A stretch of DNA of 64,000 bases. It comes from Plantago major (Eukaryota > Streptophyta > Magnoliopsida > Lamiales > Plantaginaceae). The stretch spans positions 18,418,765 through 18,482,764 of the forward strand of contig CM048840.1 of assembly GCA_026545765.1 (NCBI GenBank), written 5' to 3'. The position numbers and the translations under genes are program-made. How positions within the stretch are numbered: the stretch's first letter is position 1; the number at the start of each line of letters is the position of its first letter. Below are positions 45,901-58,100 of this stretch, piece after piece. Below the pieces are notes generated by a model. That model saw nothing but the letters and a program-made list of their open reading frames with translations. It had not been told where the DNA came from and did no database searches.

Positions 45901-46424
45901 TTGCTGTTGATAATCTTTCCTTAGATTTTTCCAGATATTTTGTAGGTATTAATCCTTCTTGTATGCAATTCATATCATTACTATCCATTAAAACATTTGT
46001 TTCTAGAATAAAGTTTCCTATAACAATTTTAACTTTAACATACCATTTTTGGTAAGAAACTTGTGATATAGCATTTATAAAAGATTTTTCTTCATTACTT
46101 TCTTCTTTTTCTGAATTATTTTCTTCTTTTTCATCAGTGGTGTTTTCCTCTTTTAGTAATTCATCTTTTAGTTTTAAAATCAAAATTTCTCGTTTCATTT
46201 GTTCACTTTCTTGCTTTAATTGTCGTATTTCTATTTTAACTTCCCTAATCTCATGTTGAATATCATTAATGGAGATGTTACTTGTTTTGTTGGTATTAAA
46301 TGTTTTTATTATATCTTTGAAATCTGTTTTTTGTTTAATTGGAGCAGAAGGCCCTTGTCCTCCTTCCAAAACCATATCTTTTAATTTCTTTAAATAATTA
46401 TCTTTTTGTTGGGGATCTTTTATG
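42955..46424 (-). pseudogene. Endogenous pararetrovirus pol block, inverted copy (decayed)
   Basis: Reading right to left: a coiled-coil, Lys/Glu-rich segment and aspartic protease at 45716-46424, RT pieces at about 44860-45500 with the catalytic YIDD codons complementary to 44961-44972, then RNase H and C-terminal fragments down to about 42955. Order and motifs fit Caulimoviridae polyproteins. The protease Asp-Ser-Gly site is corrupted here by a small deletion. Stops and frameshifts are frequent, so no functional product is possible. The first 1.9 kb is the mirror image of 62044-64000. Confidence 0.8.
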
Positions 46425-46552
46425 TTGATACGGAAATATGTCCAATCCATCATAAAGGACCTAGGAGCGAATCCTAAGGCATCCCAAGTCATCCAATGGA
46501 TCCGAGGCACTTAGGTCCGAGCCAATGGTCCGATCCGGGCAGACCACCTATG
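44480..46552 (-). repeat. Inverted repeat, left arm (about 2.07 kb)
   Basis: The complement of this arm matches 61915-64000, including the last 128 bp of the gypsy-2 LTR and the TAAAA target duplication beside it. Small indels separate the arms. The partner arm is cut by the window end, so the true length is unknown. Confidence 0.85.
46425..46552 (-). repeat. Orphan gypsy LTR fragment (128 bp)
   Basis: It begins TGTTGATACGGAAATATG and matches the end of the right gypsy-2 LTR (about 61915-62043) in reverse. It stops abruptly at 46552, where pararetrovirus DNA of the opposite orientation starts. There is no internal gypsy sequence, so it is a duplicated junction rather than a solo LTR. Confidence 0.9.
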
Positions 46553-48026
46553 AATTTATCTTTTGTAAAAATTAATGAGTACAAACCAAAGTTAACGGAA
46601 GCTGAGTTACTACAAAAGATAAATTCTAAGTTAGGAGATTTAGGTACAGAAAAATTAAACACTTTAAAAAAACCACTAGAAGCCACTAATTCAGATAATG
46701 AGTCTGAAGATAGTAATCATATTTTTCCTATTGTAAAACCAGAATATAAAATTTTTTATCCTAGACCAACACCCCCAGATATACAATTAGAAGAAACATA
46801 CTCACAAAGGACATTTAATGGGTCAACAATTTATGAATGGAATATAGATGGTCTAGCAGAATACCAGATTATAAAAATTTGTCAAGAAATGGTGGTCATA
46901 TCAAACATATATGGTAATACAATGAAACAGGTTGATTGTGCAAGAACTTTAATTTTAGGGTTTAATGGTCAATTAAAAGGATGGTGGGATAATTCCCTTA
47001 CACCATTAGAACAAAATGCAATTCTAGATAGTATTAAGGAAGATGACGATGGGATACCAATTTTAGATGAAAATGGTAACCAAATTTGATGTGATAACTT
47101 CCCTCATTTATACTATATTACTCCATTTTGTCGGAGATCCAAACTGGTACACTGAGAGAAACACAGAGAGTTTACAAAATTTAAAATGCAGAAAACTTCA
47201 AGATTTTAAATGGTACAAAGACGTGTTCCTTACAAAAATTTACGAAAGAGATGATCCAAATAATTATTATTGGAAAGAACAATTTATTTCAGGTTTACCA
47301 AAGTTATTTGCAGAAAAAGTAAGGGAAAAAATTAAGAGCATTAATGGAAATATAGAGACAATGCCTTACGGAGAAATTATTAATCAAATAAACCTAACAG
47401 GCCTACAAATTTGTAATGACTTGAAGTTAAAATCCCAATTAAAGAAACAAAATATTGTAAGTAGAAAAGAATTGGGAAGCTGGTGTGAACAGTTTGGTTT
47501 TGACAAATTTAAAACTCCGATTCATCATAAAAGCCATGATAGAAAACCCCACAAGAAAAAGCATTTTCACAAAAGAGTTAATAGGCAAGACTATAAACCA
47601 AATTATAAACAAGATTATAAACCAAATAAAAGAAAGAATAATTTTTATAAGAAAAAAGAAAGAACTCCAATAGAGAAAATAATTTGTCACAAATGTAAGA
47701 CCCCTGGACACTATGCCAACACTTGTAGAGTAAGACAAAGGATACAAGAACTAGTTTTAGACGAACAATTGAAAAACCAACTTTTAAATATAATTTCTGA
47801 AATAAAATCTGATGAAGAAGAAAATACTGAAGAAGAGGATTATCAATTTAACCAAATACAATCAGATAATGCTGAAACTTCCGGTTACTCAGAGGACTAT
47901 GAAGACACCTGTTTTTGTACCCCTGATCAATTGGGAAAAAGTATTTGTAATTGCGAAAAGAAACTTTTTGTAATAACAAAACAAAGTCATTATGAGTTAA
48001 TTTTCGAAATGATAGACCAAGTAAAA
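46553..48026 (+). pseudogene. Endogenous pararetrovirus coat-protein region
   Basis: Two overlapping frames (to 47089 and from 47067) show at least one frameshift. The first part is acidic. The second is a capsid-like domain followed by a very basic Lys/Asn/His stretch and one zinc knuckle, C-X2-C-X4-H-X4-C, at 47685-47726, then an acidic tail. Basic region plus a single CCHC is the mark of Caulimoviridae coat proteins. The frame runs into the gypsy-2 insertion at 48026 and resumes at 62049 beyond the duplicated TAAAA. The 5' part of the virus (movement protein) is not in this block. Confidence 0.8.
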
Positions 48027-48987
48027 TGTTGAGGGTGTAACTCCACAACTACTTAGATTTATTTAACTCTTCTAATGGGTACCAAGATGAGGGGCTCCTT
48101 GCTAGATGATGGCCAAGGCGTAAGAACCAGTGACCAACTACTCCGGTAAGAACTTGCACACTTGAGTGGGGGGGGGGGGGGGGTTAGTGCCCGGTTTGCT
48201 AAGTGTCAAACCGGGATGAGACTTTACTCGAGAGTGACTGAGGATCAACTCTGTAATATACTGGGGATCGGGATTGTGATATGACTAGCGAGATGGTCCG
48301 TACGAAGTGAAGTTAAGTTCCTTACTTGTTGGGATGTGTGCCTTATTTATAGGCTATCATCAAAGTGGAAGGGCTTGCTAGGATTGCGCCATGTGTACGG
48401 CTAGGATTGAGCCACCAATGCTAAGATGAGGCCCAAAGCCCAATAATGAAGCTTTAGCCCATGCCATCTTGGACTTTAGGGGTAGTTTTGTCATTATTGG
48501 GAGAGTTCTTGAGGATGTGACAGAGTCTGCCGAGGTTCCTGGTTCGGAGAGGTCGGTCAGATGTACGATCCGGATGCACAGTTGTTGTGAGGAAGTTCTC
48601 TGTCATCCAACTCTTGATTCGAGCTCACAGTTCGGACATCTCACTCTTTGGTGCCCACTTGCTTGGTAGGCTTATGAGATGGTCATGCTGGATCCGAGTT
48701 GACATCCGTATCGGAGTCCTCGGGTCGGAGGGGGTGCTGACTTAGCACTATGCTCCTTTCCCAGGGAGGCTCGGACCAAGGTGGGTCGGACCTATGGTTC
48801 CGGGTTGGGCCTTGCAGGTCCAAATCCTTTGTCCCTTTCTTTTAGGGTGGGTCGGACCATAGGTGGTCTGCCCGGATCGGACCATTGGCTCGGACCTAAG
48901 TGCCTCGGATCCATTGGATGACTTGGGATGCCTTAGGATTCGCTCCTAGGTCCTTTATGATGGATTGGACATATTTCCGTATCAACA
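48027..48987 (-). repeat. Gypsy-2 3' LTR (left copy)
   Basis: 961 bp. It includes a run of about 18 G at 48165-48182, much longer than in the right copy (GTGGGGGGTTAG), which explains part of the length difference. The polypurine tract (complement of TATGTCCCCCTAG) adjoins at 48988. Confidence 0.95.
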
Positions 48988-49570
48988 TATGTCCCCCTAG
49001 TTTCCAAGTATCTTAGTAGAAGATAGTTGTGGAACTATTGGTTTGGGAAGCTGTTTTGAGGAAAAGAATCCGTTCTTCAGTCCAATCCGTTTGGATCTCG
49101 TTGAAAAAAAGGTGTACTCCGTACTTCGTGTGGCCATTGACTTAGTCTCTCTCCCCCCCCCCCTTTTTCTTTTTCTAAAACATCGTCGCTATCCGAGGGA
49201 GTAGGTCCGAAGGGCAACGACGTGAAAAAAAAAAAAGAAAAAAAGGGTATTTGTAATGGAGACTAAGTTTAGGCTCCGAACATCGGTAGTGTACCTTTGA
49301 CGAGCTACGGTGGCGGACTGTAGGTGCGTGTCCCGTCCGAACCAGGCTCTGTGGTTGTGGGAAGGTCCGGAGGGTAATCGCTCGAGTATACGAGGTTCCT
49401 TGTATGGACAAGTTATATTGGACTGGTGAGCCGCTAGGCGTCCGAGAAGATGATACTCCGGAGCTCTCATGTTGTCTGTCGCCCGAGAGAGGGAGAGTTG
49501 TTGTATTCATCTATCCAAGAGGTAAATTTTTTGTACCCATTCGTCATTTCACTTGGTGTAATTGTACTAT

Positions 49571-49656
49571 ACCGTTGGATTGGTTTTGATCGACGGTGGA
49601 GATTAAATCCGAAAAATCGCGACGGTTGGAGTTCCCAATATGGCCCTCTATAAATA
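49571..49656 (+). promoter_or_regulatory. Conserved cassette promoter in gypsy-2
   Basis: ACCGTTGGAT (49571) and ATCGACGGT (49588) form the same inverted pair as in gypsy-1, followed by TATAAATA at 49649-49656. The second pair seen in gypsy-1 is reduced to GACGGTTGG (about 49621). Confidence 0.6.
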
Positions 49657-49804
49657 GAGGGGTTGGCCGGTTCATTTCTCACCGTTTAGAGAGAATTTTG
49701 CATTCAGTATATCAAAGCAACTACGATCAATCCGAGCGATCGACGGCGGTTCGGCAGCGTGATCTGTCGAGTCAAGTCATTTCTATCTAATCATCCGAGT
49801 CCAA

Positions 49805-50059
49805 GTAAGTTTACTCGTCTTGTCTTAAATTATCTCTGTGGTCTTTCCTCTTCAAGTTACTCGGATGTAATGTGTAGTATAGTTGATACCCAATACGTAC
49901 TTGATGTTGACTAACACCGAATAAGTGTAGTACTGACTCCGAACTAACTGTGCCGAGTAAGCTGCTAGTTTTGGCTTTGAGTTGGCCACTTTAATATACA
50001 TAAACGACCTCTCGGACTGCCATCTTAAAGCTTACGATATTGCTTTCTCCTTTCTCTAG
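49805..50059 (+). other. Predicted 5'-UTR intron of the gypsy-2 cassette
   Basis: Donor CCAA|GTAAGT and acceptor TTTCTCTAG, then G and the ATG at 50061. Matches the intron at 13727-14232. Confidence 0.6.
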
Positions 50060-50060
50060 G

Positions 50061-52737
50061 ATGTTCGAGAGTGATAGCCAAAATCGATCCGAGGCTGAGG
50101 GATATGACTCCGAGGCGATATCCTTAAGCGATAGCTCCGAGGAGATTGAGATCATGGATGATGACGTACTGGAGGTGGAGCAAGCGCCCCATCCGAGTCG
50201 GGAAGAGCCCGAGGTAAGCTCCTTACTTCGGTTAGTTGTTCCAGATTCTGGTTCTCCGAGGCGTCCGGATTACCTGCGAGTGTCGCATGTGCAGGTTATT
50301 GTAGCGGCTCAAGAGACAAGCTCGCGAGTTATAGGAACTCGTCGCCCGGTGGCGAGAATCCGCACTTCCGGTAGAGATCCAAACTTTAATTCGCACCCTA
50401 GGTTATAACTTTAGGAGTAATCCTAATCGAGTCCCGTTCGTTCCGGATCCGCAGGCGCCAACTATCGAGGAAGTGCATGATACTTCGGAAGCACCTCCCA
50501 ATTTGAGCATCTTCGAAGAGGGTGAGGAGGATCGTGTGCAAGTCGCTGCGCCTATTGGATTTGTAGAGTTAGCGTCCTCATCAGGAAGATGAGGCGAGAA
50601 GAAGGTGTCTTGGCGAAGATTACAGTTAGGAGGAAGAAGGTGCGAGCCATCTGCTAATGTGCTCCGTGTGGAAACTTACGGGCAAGCGGGCCGAGTCGGC
50701 GGTGGTGAGGAAGGCGTCCGGAGAGGCTAAGGAAGGGTGAGGGCGTTTTCAAGTGAAGTTCCCTCGAGAGACCAAGTCACTCACCCCACCCGAGGGCGAG
50801 TTGAATGAAGATGGTACTACTTACTTGTGCCTCGACCATCTGGCGATGAAGTAGATGAGCTCCGGAGAAGATATGAGATCCCGGATTGTGTGGAGATTCT
50901 CATCCCGGACGAATCTCATGCGTTTTATAATCCGCCTCCGGGCTACATGTCGGTCTATGAGATAAGTCTCCATTGCGGGTGGCGACTACCAGTATCATCC
51001 GAGTTTCTGGAGATTTTGAACAGCATGGGTTTGAGTCCGCACCAGATCATCCCCAACTCCCTCGGAAATTTGATGTGCTTCGTAGTGCTATGTAAATATA
51101 AAGGCATCCCGCTTACCTTCTATAATTTAGTAAATTATTCAACATTAGTGTTAGTAATAGGAACACACAGTTCTATCGTTTGTATGTCGCCAGCGTACAC
51201 ATTTTTGTCGATCCTTGTCCTCGTTAGAATCGATGGTTCAAGAGGTACATTTTTGTCCGTCCGGCTCTGAAGCCCGGGCAATCCGAAGCGGAGAGGCCCA
51301 CGTGGCATTTCGAGAAGAAAATTTTCCGAGGCAAGAACATCCCCTTGTGGATGCAAGCGTTCCACCGGAGTCAAGAGCCGGAGAAGTACTTTTTCCGAGG
51401 TCTGATATGTCAGCCTCTGCCTTTCTTGGCCGGCTTGTCCGAGCCAAGTTTTTGTGACAACATGGAGGATTTGAGTAAGTGGTTTCTCTACCTACGATTG
51501 GTTGTCGAGTCGGTCTGTTTGTCGACTATATGATTACTATTTGTAGATTCTTGTGTAACTTATCGTGATTCGGATGTGCGACTTTACGGTTCGGTATACG
51601 ATGTCGACTATCTTGGGAGTTGAAGCGTCGGCAAAACGCTGCAGCGGAAGGAGTTAGCGAGGGTTCTCGGACCCAGATTATCAAGGCGTCCACCGTACTC
51701 GATGAGCGAGCGAGAATGTACGTGTTCCGAGTGGAGGAGTCTCGGAGAGCTGCTGCGGTGAAGAGGCCGACTATCCCTACCCAGAACAAGGTAAGGTGGT
51801 GGAACTAAGGGCTCGAAGAAGCCTCGAGATCCGTGTCGAGATCCTCCATAAGCGGATCGGCCTTCTTTGCTCCAAAAAGCGCTCCTCAGGTCGAATCCTC
51901 CCGCCAAGAAGGGTAAGGGAAAGGGCGAGGCTCCAGTGGATTGGATCCGGAGGTATCTAACACTTCGATGTTTCGTTTTTGTTTTGACTTGCTACCTGTT
52001 GAAGCATGCTCCTTGGTGGTACTTTCGGAGGCTACCCTAGAAGAAGATTTAGAAATTTGAGGCTGCCGGCGATTAAGCGTCGGTTGCCGCTGACAGAGTG
52101 CTGAAGAAGGCCATAGTGCTAAACAAGAGGCCGAGTCGAGACGCCAAGATGAAAAGTGCCATTCGATCTTTGGAGGTGATTTGAAAGTGCACCAAGATAG
52201 TTTGGACGATTTATTTCGTGCCTCTCGGACTTTCAAGGATAAGATCTTTGAAGGAGCTTGGAGTCCGGACAAGGCATCGAATTTCCTTGATTCGGACTCC
52301 TACAAGTTTTTGCTCGAGTCAAAGTATGATGAGGCCGTCAAGATGGGTTTGATGCTGTGGGCGATTGCGGAGGAAGGTTGGATGGGATGATTGTAACTTG
52401 GAGGTGAGGGTATCCGCCTTTAGAAATGGAGATGGCTCGGATTTCGCTCCGGAGGGTGTTTTGGACGAAGATTTGCTCAAATGTGAATTTGTGGAGTTGG
52501 TTTGCGACGAGTCGGAGGGCAAGAAGTACAACCACGGTGGTCCGTATCTCCCATCCTTCGTCCCTGGTGCTCATGTCCAGTGTTTTCGTTCCTTTGGAGG
52601 ACCACTTGGAGCACAACCGAGGGGCGACTTTACCGGGCTGTCCAAGGCTTTGATCGCGACCTCGACCTGATGGAGGAGTGTCAGGCCTTCTGAAGGAGGT
52701 TGAGGCTCGAGAGCACGGAGGATAGCCAACAATGAAG
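50061..52737 (+). pseudogene. Opposite-strand cassette ORF of gypsy-2 (broken)
   Basis: The ATG at 50061 begins MFESDSQNRSEAEGYDSE, like the acidic start in gypsy-1. The domain core is recognisable at 50827-51130 (LRRRYEIPDCVEILIPD, HAFYNPPPGYMSVYEI, GLSPHQIIPNSLGNL). Later pieces lie near 51180-51460, 51600-51790 and 52181-52670 (SDSYKFLLESK, CEFVELV). Frames are interrupted by many indels and a stop at 50406. It confirms that the cassette is a family trait; it is not functional here. Confidence 0.75.
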
Positions 52738-55149
52738 GTCAGCGCCTCCGGAGAAGGATCTGGCGGCCCTCTCGGTCTCAACCTAGTTCGTCCGAAAGCG
52801 GTGAAGGCAGGGTATGCCGGTTTTTGTAATAGGGTGCCTCCGGCAAAAGCGATGTTATCGATTTTGCCCATCATCTTTTGTTGTACAAACATACTTATCT
52901 TTGATGAATGTTGTTGGTTGGGCCTTTGATGGCTCGGAACTATTTTTTGCCAATGAAACACTAATGTTCTTTGTTTACATTTTGCGCGTTTAACCCGTAC
53001 TTGCGTAGAAATTCGTCGATTCTCGAGACTCGGATAGTGGTTCGCCTTGAGATCCGTACCGCCAAGACCTTAATCTTCACGATGCAAATTCTCCTTTGCG
53101 GGTCTTGGGGACGATCAACGTTAATGCCCATCCGAATCGGAAGCTATAATAGAAATAAAGCGGCTCACGAATTGGTTGAACCACGTCATGGAGTGGCGAA
53201 CTGCGAGAGAAAAATAATCGCCTAAATATCGTGATAAGTTAAGGCGATTGGACGTTGACTTGGTGTGTCTTCCCGAGTCATGCGACTTGTGAGATAGTAA
53301 AAGATGACCGGCATTAAGTCTGAGGTGACTCTATCTGAATCAGTTGCCGGATGTTGTTATATTAGCCCGAGCTTGATCGTCCGAGTGAGTAGCTTAGTCG
53401 ATATGCTTTCGACCGTGTGGATGATTGTTGGGTTGGGCCAAAAGCGAAGAAACGGCCCATGTTGACCCAAGCCCATTTCCGGTGAATATGGGACCGTGTC
53501 CGCTTCAATTGGTCTTCTCTTTCTATATATACTCACCTTTATCGGCTTTTATTAAGACATCTCGCCTTTTATAGTAATCAAAGGTCCGGAGCTCGAGTCC
53601 GGCGGTGGTGAGCATGTTTATGCCATTACTCTCGCCCGTGATCTCGTCCCGAGGGTTTCTCCGATGCTTGAAGTCTACCCGGCTGGTTCTTGGTGAGAGT
53701 CGTGGAAATCAAATCGCTCGGAAAGCCACCTCGGATCTTGAGAATCTGATCCGTCTTAAGTGAACCTAAAATTTTGCCAATCAATTCCTCGATCGTCGGG
53801 CTAATCTTCTTTCTCCGGTGTGGTCTATATTCGTGACTTTTAGCCGGAGAGGTAGATAATTTGGATGGTCGAGGATCGTGAAATAATCGGTTTGAATCTC
53901 AATGCATCAGAGGCATTCCGCTCTGGTTATGTGTCGAGGCGACAAGTCGGCGAATTTGTTTGATAGAATCCTTCCGATTTATTCGTGGTTTCCGTAAAAA
54001 CCGCCCGAAATATTGGGAGGTTTTCTACCAATCTGTTGTGTCTAGTTGTTCGTTTTCGGATGGAGGAGATGTATCCTTTGAGTAGGTCTTCTAGCTCGTC
54101 CTTGAGGATGTGTATCCGGCGTTTGGTTTTGTTGGTATTTGTATTTCCGGATTGAAGGCTCGAGGGAGCTATTTGCAATTTTGGAAGGGGTCCCAATGGT
54201 CTTTGAGCTTGTCGAGTCGGATCACTGGGACTTCAAGTAACCTTCTGGTGACTCGTTTGCCTTGCACCTAAGGTCTTTCGTCCGACTCGGTTTTGTTGGT
54301 GCTGCGTTCGAATTGAAGGCTCGAGGGCGACTTCTGATTACAGAGCGGAGTCCACGACAATGGCGGTCTTATCGGGACTCGTCCAACAGTAGCCTCGGAA
54401 TGACTTGGGTTGACTTTTGTCCGGGTTGGTCGCTTTCAAATACTACGAATTTGGGGTGTATTCATAGTATTTGGTGTGAGGCGATCCGGATTGTCGATGT
54501 GATTCTTGCTTGCTTGACTTTCTTTCGTTCGGAGGTGATGAAGTATCCTTTACAGGCGTCGAATGGTCTTGGTTATCTCGTCCATTCTTTGTTAGTCTTT
54601 AGATCGTCGAAGGGCTTGAAGCCTTTGTCGGAAAACAATCAAGGTTGGGATGGTGGAATTCCTTCTTCCTTGAGCGCCCAAAATGTAGTCGATAGTGCTC
54701 GGACGGGTTTTGGTTGATGAACCGAGTTGATTAGGGCGCTTATTTGTAGAAGTAAATAGATAGAGTAGGAGCTTGTTTTGTAAGCTTTGATTAGGGCTCT
54801 TGGACCTGACTTTTTAAATTTGTACCTGTTTTAATAAAAGCGTATTTGCCTTTGTGAAGGTCGGACCTTTGTTCGATAGTGTTGGTCGATCCGGATCAAT
54901 GTATGATCTAGGTTGGATCGAGTAGTTAGATATCTTCATGGCCGTTCGAATCATGAGATTTGGAGGCATGATTATCCATAATATTTATGAAATCACGGTT
55001 GTATTGATTTGGCGGAAATCGGATTACAACTTGAGGGCTTGAGCCTTTTTCAAAAGAAGCAAACACAAAAAAAGGTCTACGAGATAGAGGAAGGTGATCG
55101 TTGCCATGCTTCTCTAAGTGTAGAACTTTTGGAGATTCTTGGCATTCCA
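52738..55149. other. Rest of the gypsy-2 cassette region, no intact gene
   Basis: GGGTATGCC at 52810 is the decayed palindrome. A TATATATA box at about 53524 corresponds to the third promoter of gypsy-1. A plus-strand frame at 54262-54717 (151 codons) has no family features that I recognise. GGTTGTATTGATTTGGCGG at about 55000 marks the convergence with pol. Confidence 0.45.
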
Positions 55150-58100
55150 AGTTCTCTTCAAGGCCCCTTGTTCATCTTCTAGTTAGCTTCCATTAACTCT
55201 TGCCACAGTAACCTTATGCGGTCCCTCCACTTGGGCTTAAGTTTCCCCACATGACTTAGTATATCGGCTCTTACGAGGACTAAGTCTCCTACTTATATGT
55301 CCTTGGGAAGGACACGTTTATTGTAACTCGGCGGTCATGGCTTGGTAGAAGGATGTTGGCGATGCCTTATCGCTTGTCTTCAAGGAGCTCAAGGTCATAG
55401 ATCCTTGAGCTCATTATCAAGCTGGATTGTATTCTTTGGATTCTCTGGGTTGCCACCACCGTCTCTGAAGGATGACCGCCTCGGATCCATAGACCGAGGA
55501 GAAAGGTGTTTCTTATAATGGCGGTTCGTCATCGATCGCCCAAAGGACGCGTCGAGATCATTACATTTGTCTTGGGAAGTTCTCAACCTTTTCTCCAAAA
55601 TTTTGACTATGGTCTTGTTGGTGGCTTCTACACGGCCATTGGCTTGGGGTGTGTGAGTAAAGTGTTGTTCTATTTTGAAGGTAAGCCACTCCTTGATCTT
55701 GACCCGAAAAATTGTGCTCCATTATGCGAAACTAGCACTTCGTGGGAGTCAAACCGCGGATGATGTTCTTCGGATGAATGTCCGAACTCGCTTTCGGTGA
55801 TGGTTGACCTTTGCTTGACCCACTTAGTGAAGTACTCCACTGCCACTATCAAGAACTTCTTTTGATGTGTTCCTCGCGGAAAAGGACCAACTATGTCTAT
55901 GCCCCATTGATCAAATGGGCATGCTATGATTGATGGAATCATAGGGTTGGTCGGGCGGTGTGGTATGTTGGCATAGTATTGGCAGTCTTCACAGGCGCGG
56001 GCGATGTTGGCAGCATCCATGTCGATAGTTGGCCAATAGTATCCCTGTCTTATGATCTTTTGTGCCAAAGTTCTTCCCCCAGAATGACTTCCTGACTTGC
56101 GTGGATCTCTTCCATCATGATCTTAGCCTCTTGAGGATCTAGGCACCTCAAGTGAGTTCATTGTAAGATCTCTTGTAGAGATCTTCTCCCAGAATAAAGT
56201 ATCTGTTAGCTCGGCATTGAATCTTCCTGGCCTCTCTAAGATCCATAGGTAAAGTGCCATCCTTGAGGTAACGGAATATATCAGTCATCCAATTCCTTTC
56301 CGTGCTCACAAGGAGCATCTTTCCGTTGGGGTTTGCCAGGGAGGATTCCGCGCGGGTCATTAGGATGACACTTCTTGTGTCCAAAGCTCCTAAGGCCGAG
56401 GCGTACTTGGAGAGGGCATCGGCCTTTTCATTCCATTCTCTGTGAAATTGGTTAAGAGTAAATTCTTCAAATTGCTCAACCTCTTTCTTGAGGAGTTCCA
56501 AGTATTTGATCATGTTAGGCCCTTTGGTGGTGAAAGATCCGGAGGCTGGGATTATGCAGTGGGAGTCTGTGTAGGCTTTGATCCTTTTTTACTTGAAGGG
56601 CTTCGCCATTCTTAGGCGGTGATAAGTGCTTCATATTGGCCTCGTTGTTTGTTACTTTGAAATTGAGAGTGATGGCGTACTCTAGCTTGGCTCCTTCAGG
56701 ACTTTCAAGGAAAATTCCTATTCCTCCCAATCGTCCAGTTGATGATCCGTCCACTTGTAATGTCCACCATTCTTTGTCTCCTTCCTTTCCTCCTAAAGTG
56801 GGAGTGGGTGCTTTCACAACCTCCTGCTTCTTGTCGGAAAACGATTGTCGAGTATCAAGTTTTTCATCGAGAAACATGTGCCTCACTCTTAGTGAATCAT
56901 CCATAGGTAGGTAGTATTGGTCATAAATTTGGGCGCTACCTCTTTGTGTCTCTTCTGCTTCTTCCTCTCCATTTGATTCCTTGATAAGGCAATCACCACA
57001 TGACTAGCCTTTTCACAGAATTTCATTCTCTTCTTACGCTTTCTCTGGATAGTCTACCAGGAAGTCGGCCAGAAGTTGCGCTCTCTTGGCAGATGGGGCT
57101 TGATACCCAATATCATATTCACTTAGCTCAATAGCCCATTTGAATGAGCGTCTGTGATCCGGTTTTTCCAAGACATGTTTGAGTGGCTCATTTAAGGACC
57201 ACAATCCGATGCGACTTGAAGTAAGGCTTTAGTCTTACGTGCGGTGTAAACCGGTCTGGCGAGCTTCTCAACCACGACATATCTCGGCCTCGAGCTACAA
57301 GAGCTTTGCTCAAGTAGTAGATTAGTAAATGCTCGTTGTCTTGTAAGTACTAATCTGAGAACTCATTGCTTCATCGGTGGTGGCCAAGTAGAGATAAAGA
57401 GTTTCGTCCTCCATAGGTTTGGACAGAAGGGGTGGCGAGAGGAGATACTTTTTCAAGTTCTCCAGGGCTTCTTCGCATTCCTTTGTCCATTCGAACTTAT
57501 TTCCTTTTCGTAAGATCTTAAAGAAGGGAAGGTTCTTTTCGGTGGACCTTGAGATAAAACGGCTCAACGCCATTACCTTTCCTAGAAGCTTCTGAACTTC
57601 ATTGACGGTCTTGGGCTGTGGCAGATCTACAATTGCCTTTGTTTTCTCAGGTTATTGATGCCTCTTTACGTGACCATGTGGCAGGAATTTTCCTCCTTTG
57701 ACCAAAGTGCACTTTTAGGTTGACTTCATTCCATATTTCCAGAGAATAGAAAAGCAATTGTTGAGGTGTTCGATGTGCACCTCTTCAGTCTTGCTTTTCA
57801 CAAGCATGTCATCCACATAGACTTCCATGGTTTTTCCCAATTCTTCCTTGAACATCTTGTTTACCAGCCGTTGGTAAGTGGCTCTTGCATTCTTGAGGCC
57901 AAAGGGCATGACCTTGAAGCAATAGACTCCTCTGGCCGCAAAGAATGCCATTTTCTTCATGTCTTCTTGAGCCATCCTAATTTGGTAGAAGCCTTGGTAT
58001 GCATCCATGAAGCTTAGAAGTGCACATCCTGCAGTGGAATCAACCAGCTGATCTATACATGGCAATGGGTAGGGATCCTTCGGACAAAACTTGTTGAGTC

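Noticed and set aside
45716..46510. A 264-codon ORF apparently beginning in MPRIHWMTW
   Set aside because: The first 29 or so codons are the complement of the gypsy LTR fragment fused by chance to the viral frame, so the fusion is a rearrangement product and not a gene start. The same chance fusion occurs at 61956.
48469..48669. 66-codon frame inside the gypsy-2 LTR
   Set aside because: It lies wholly within the LTR and is not kept in the other LTR.
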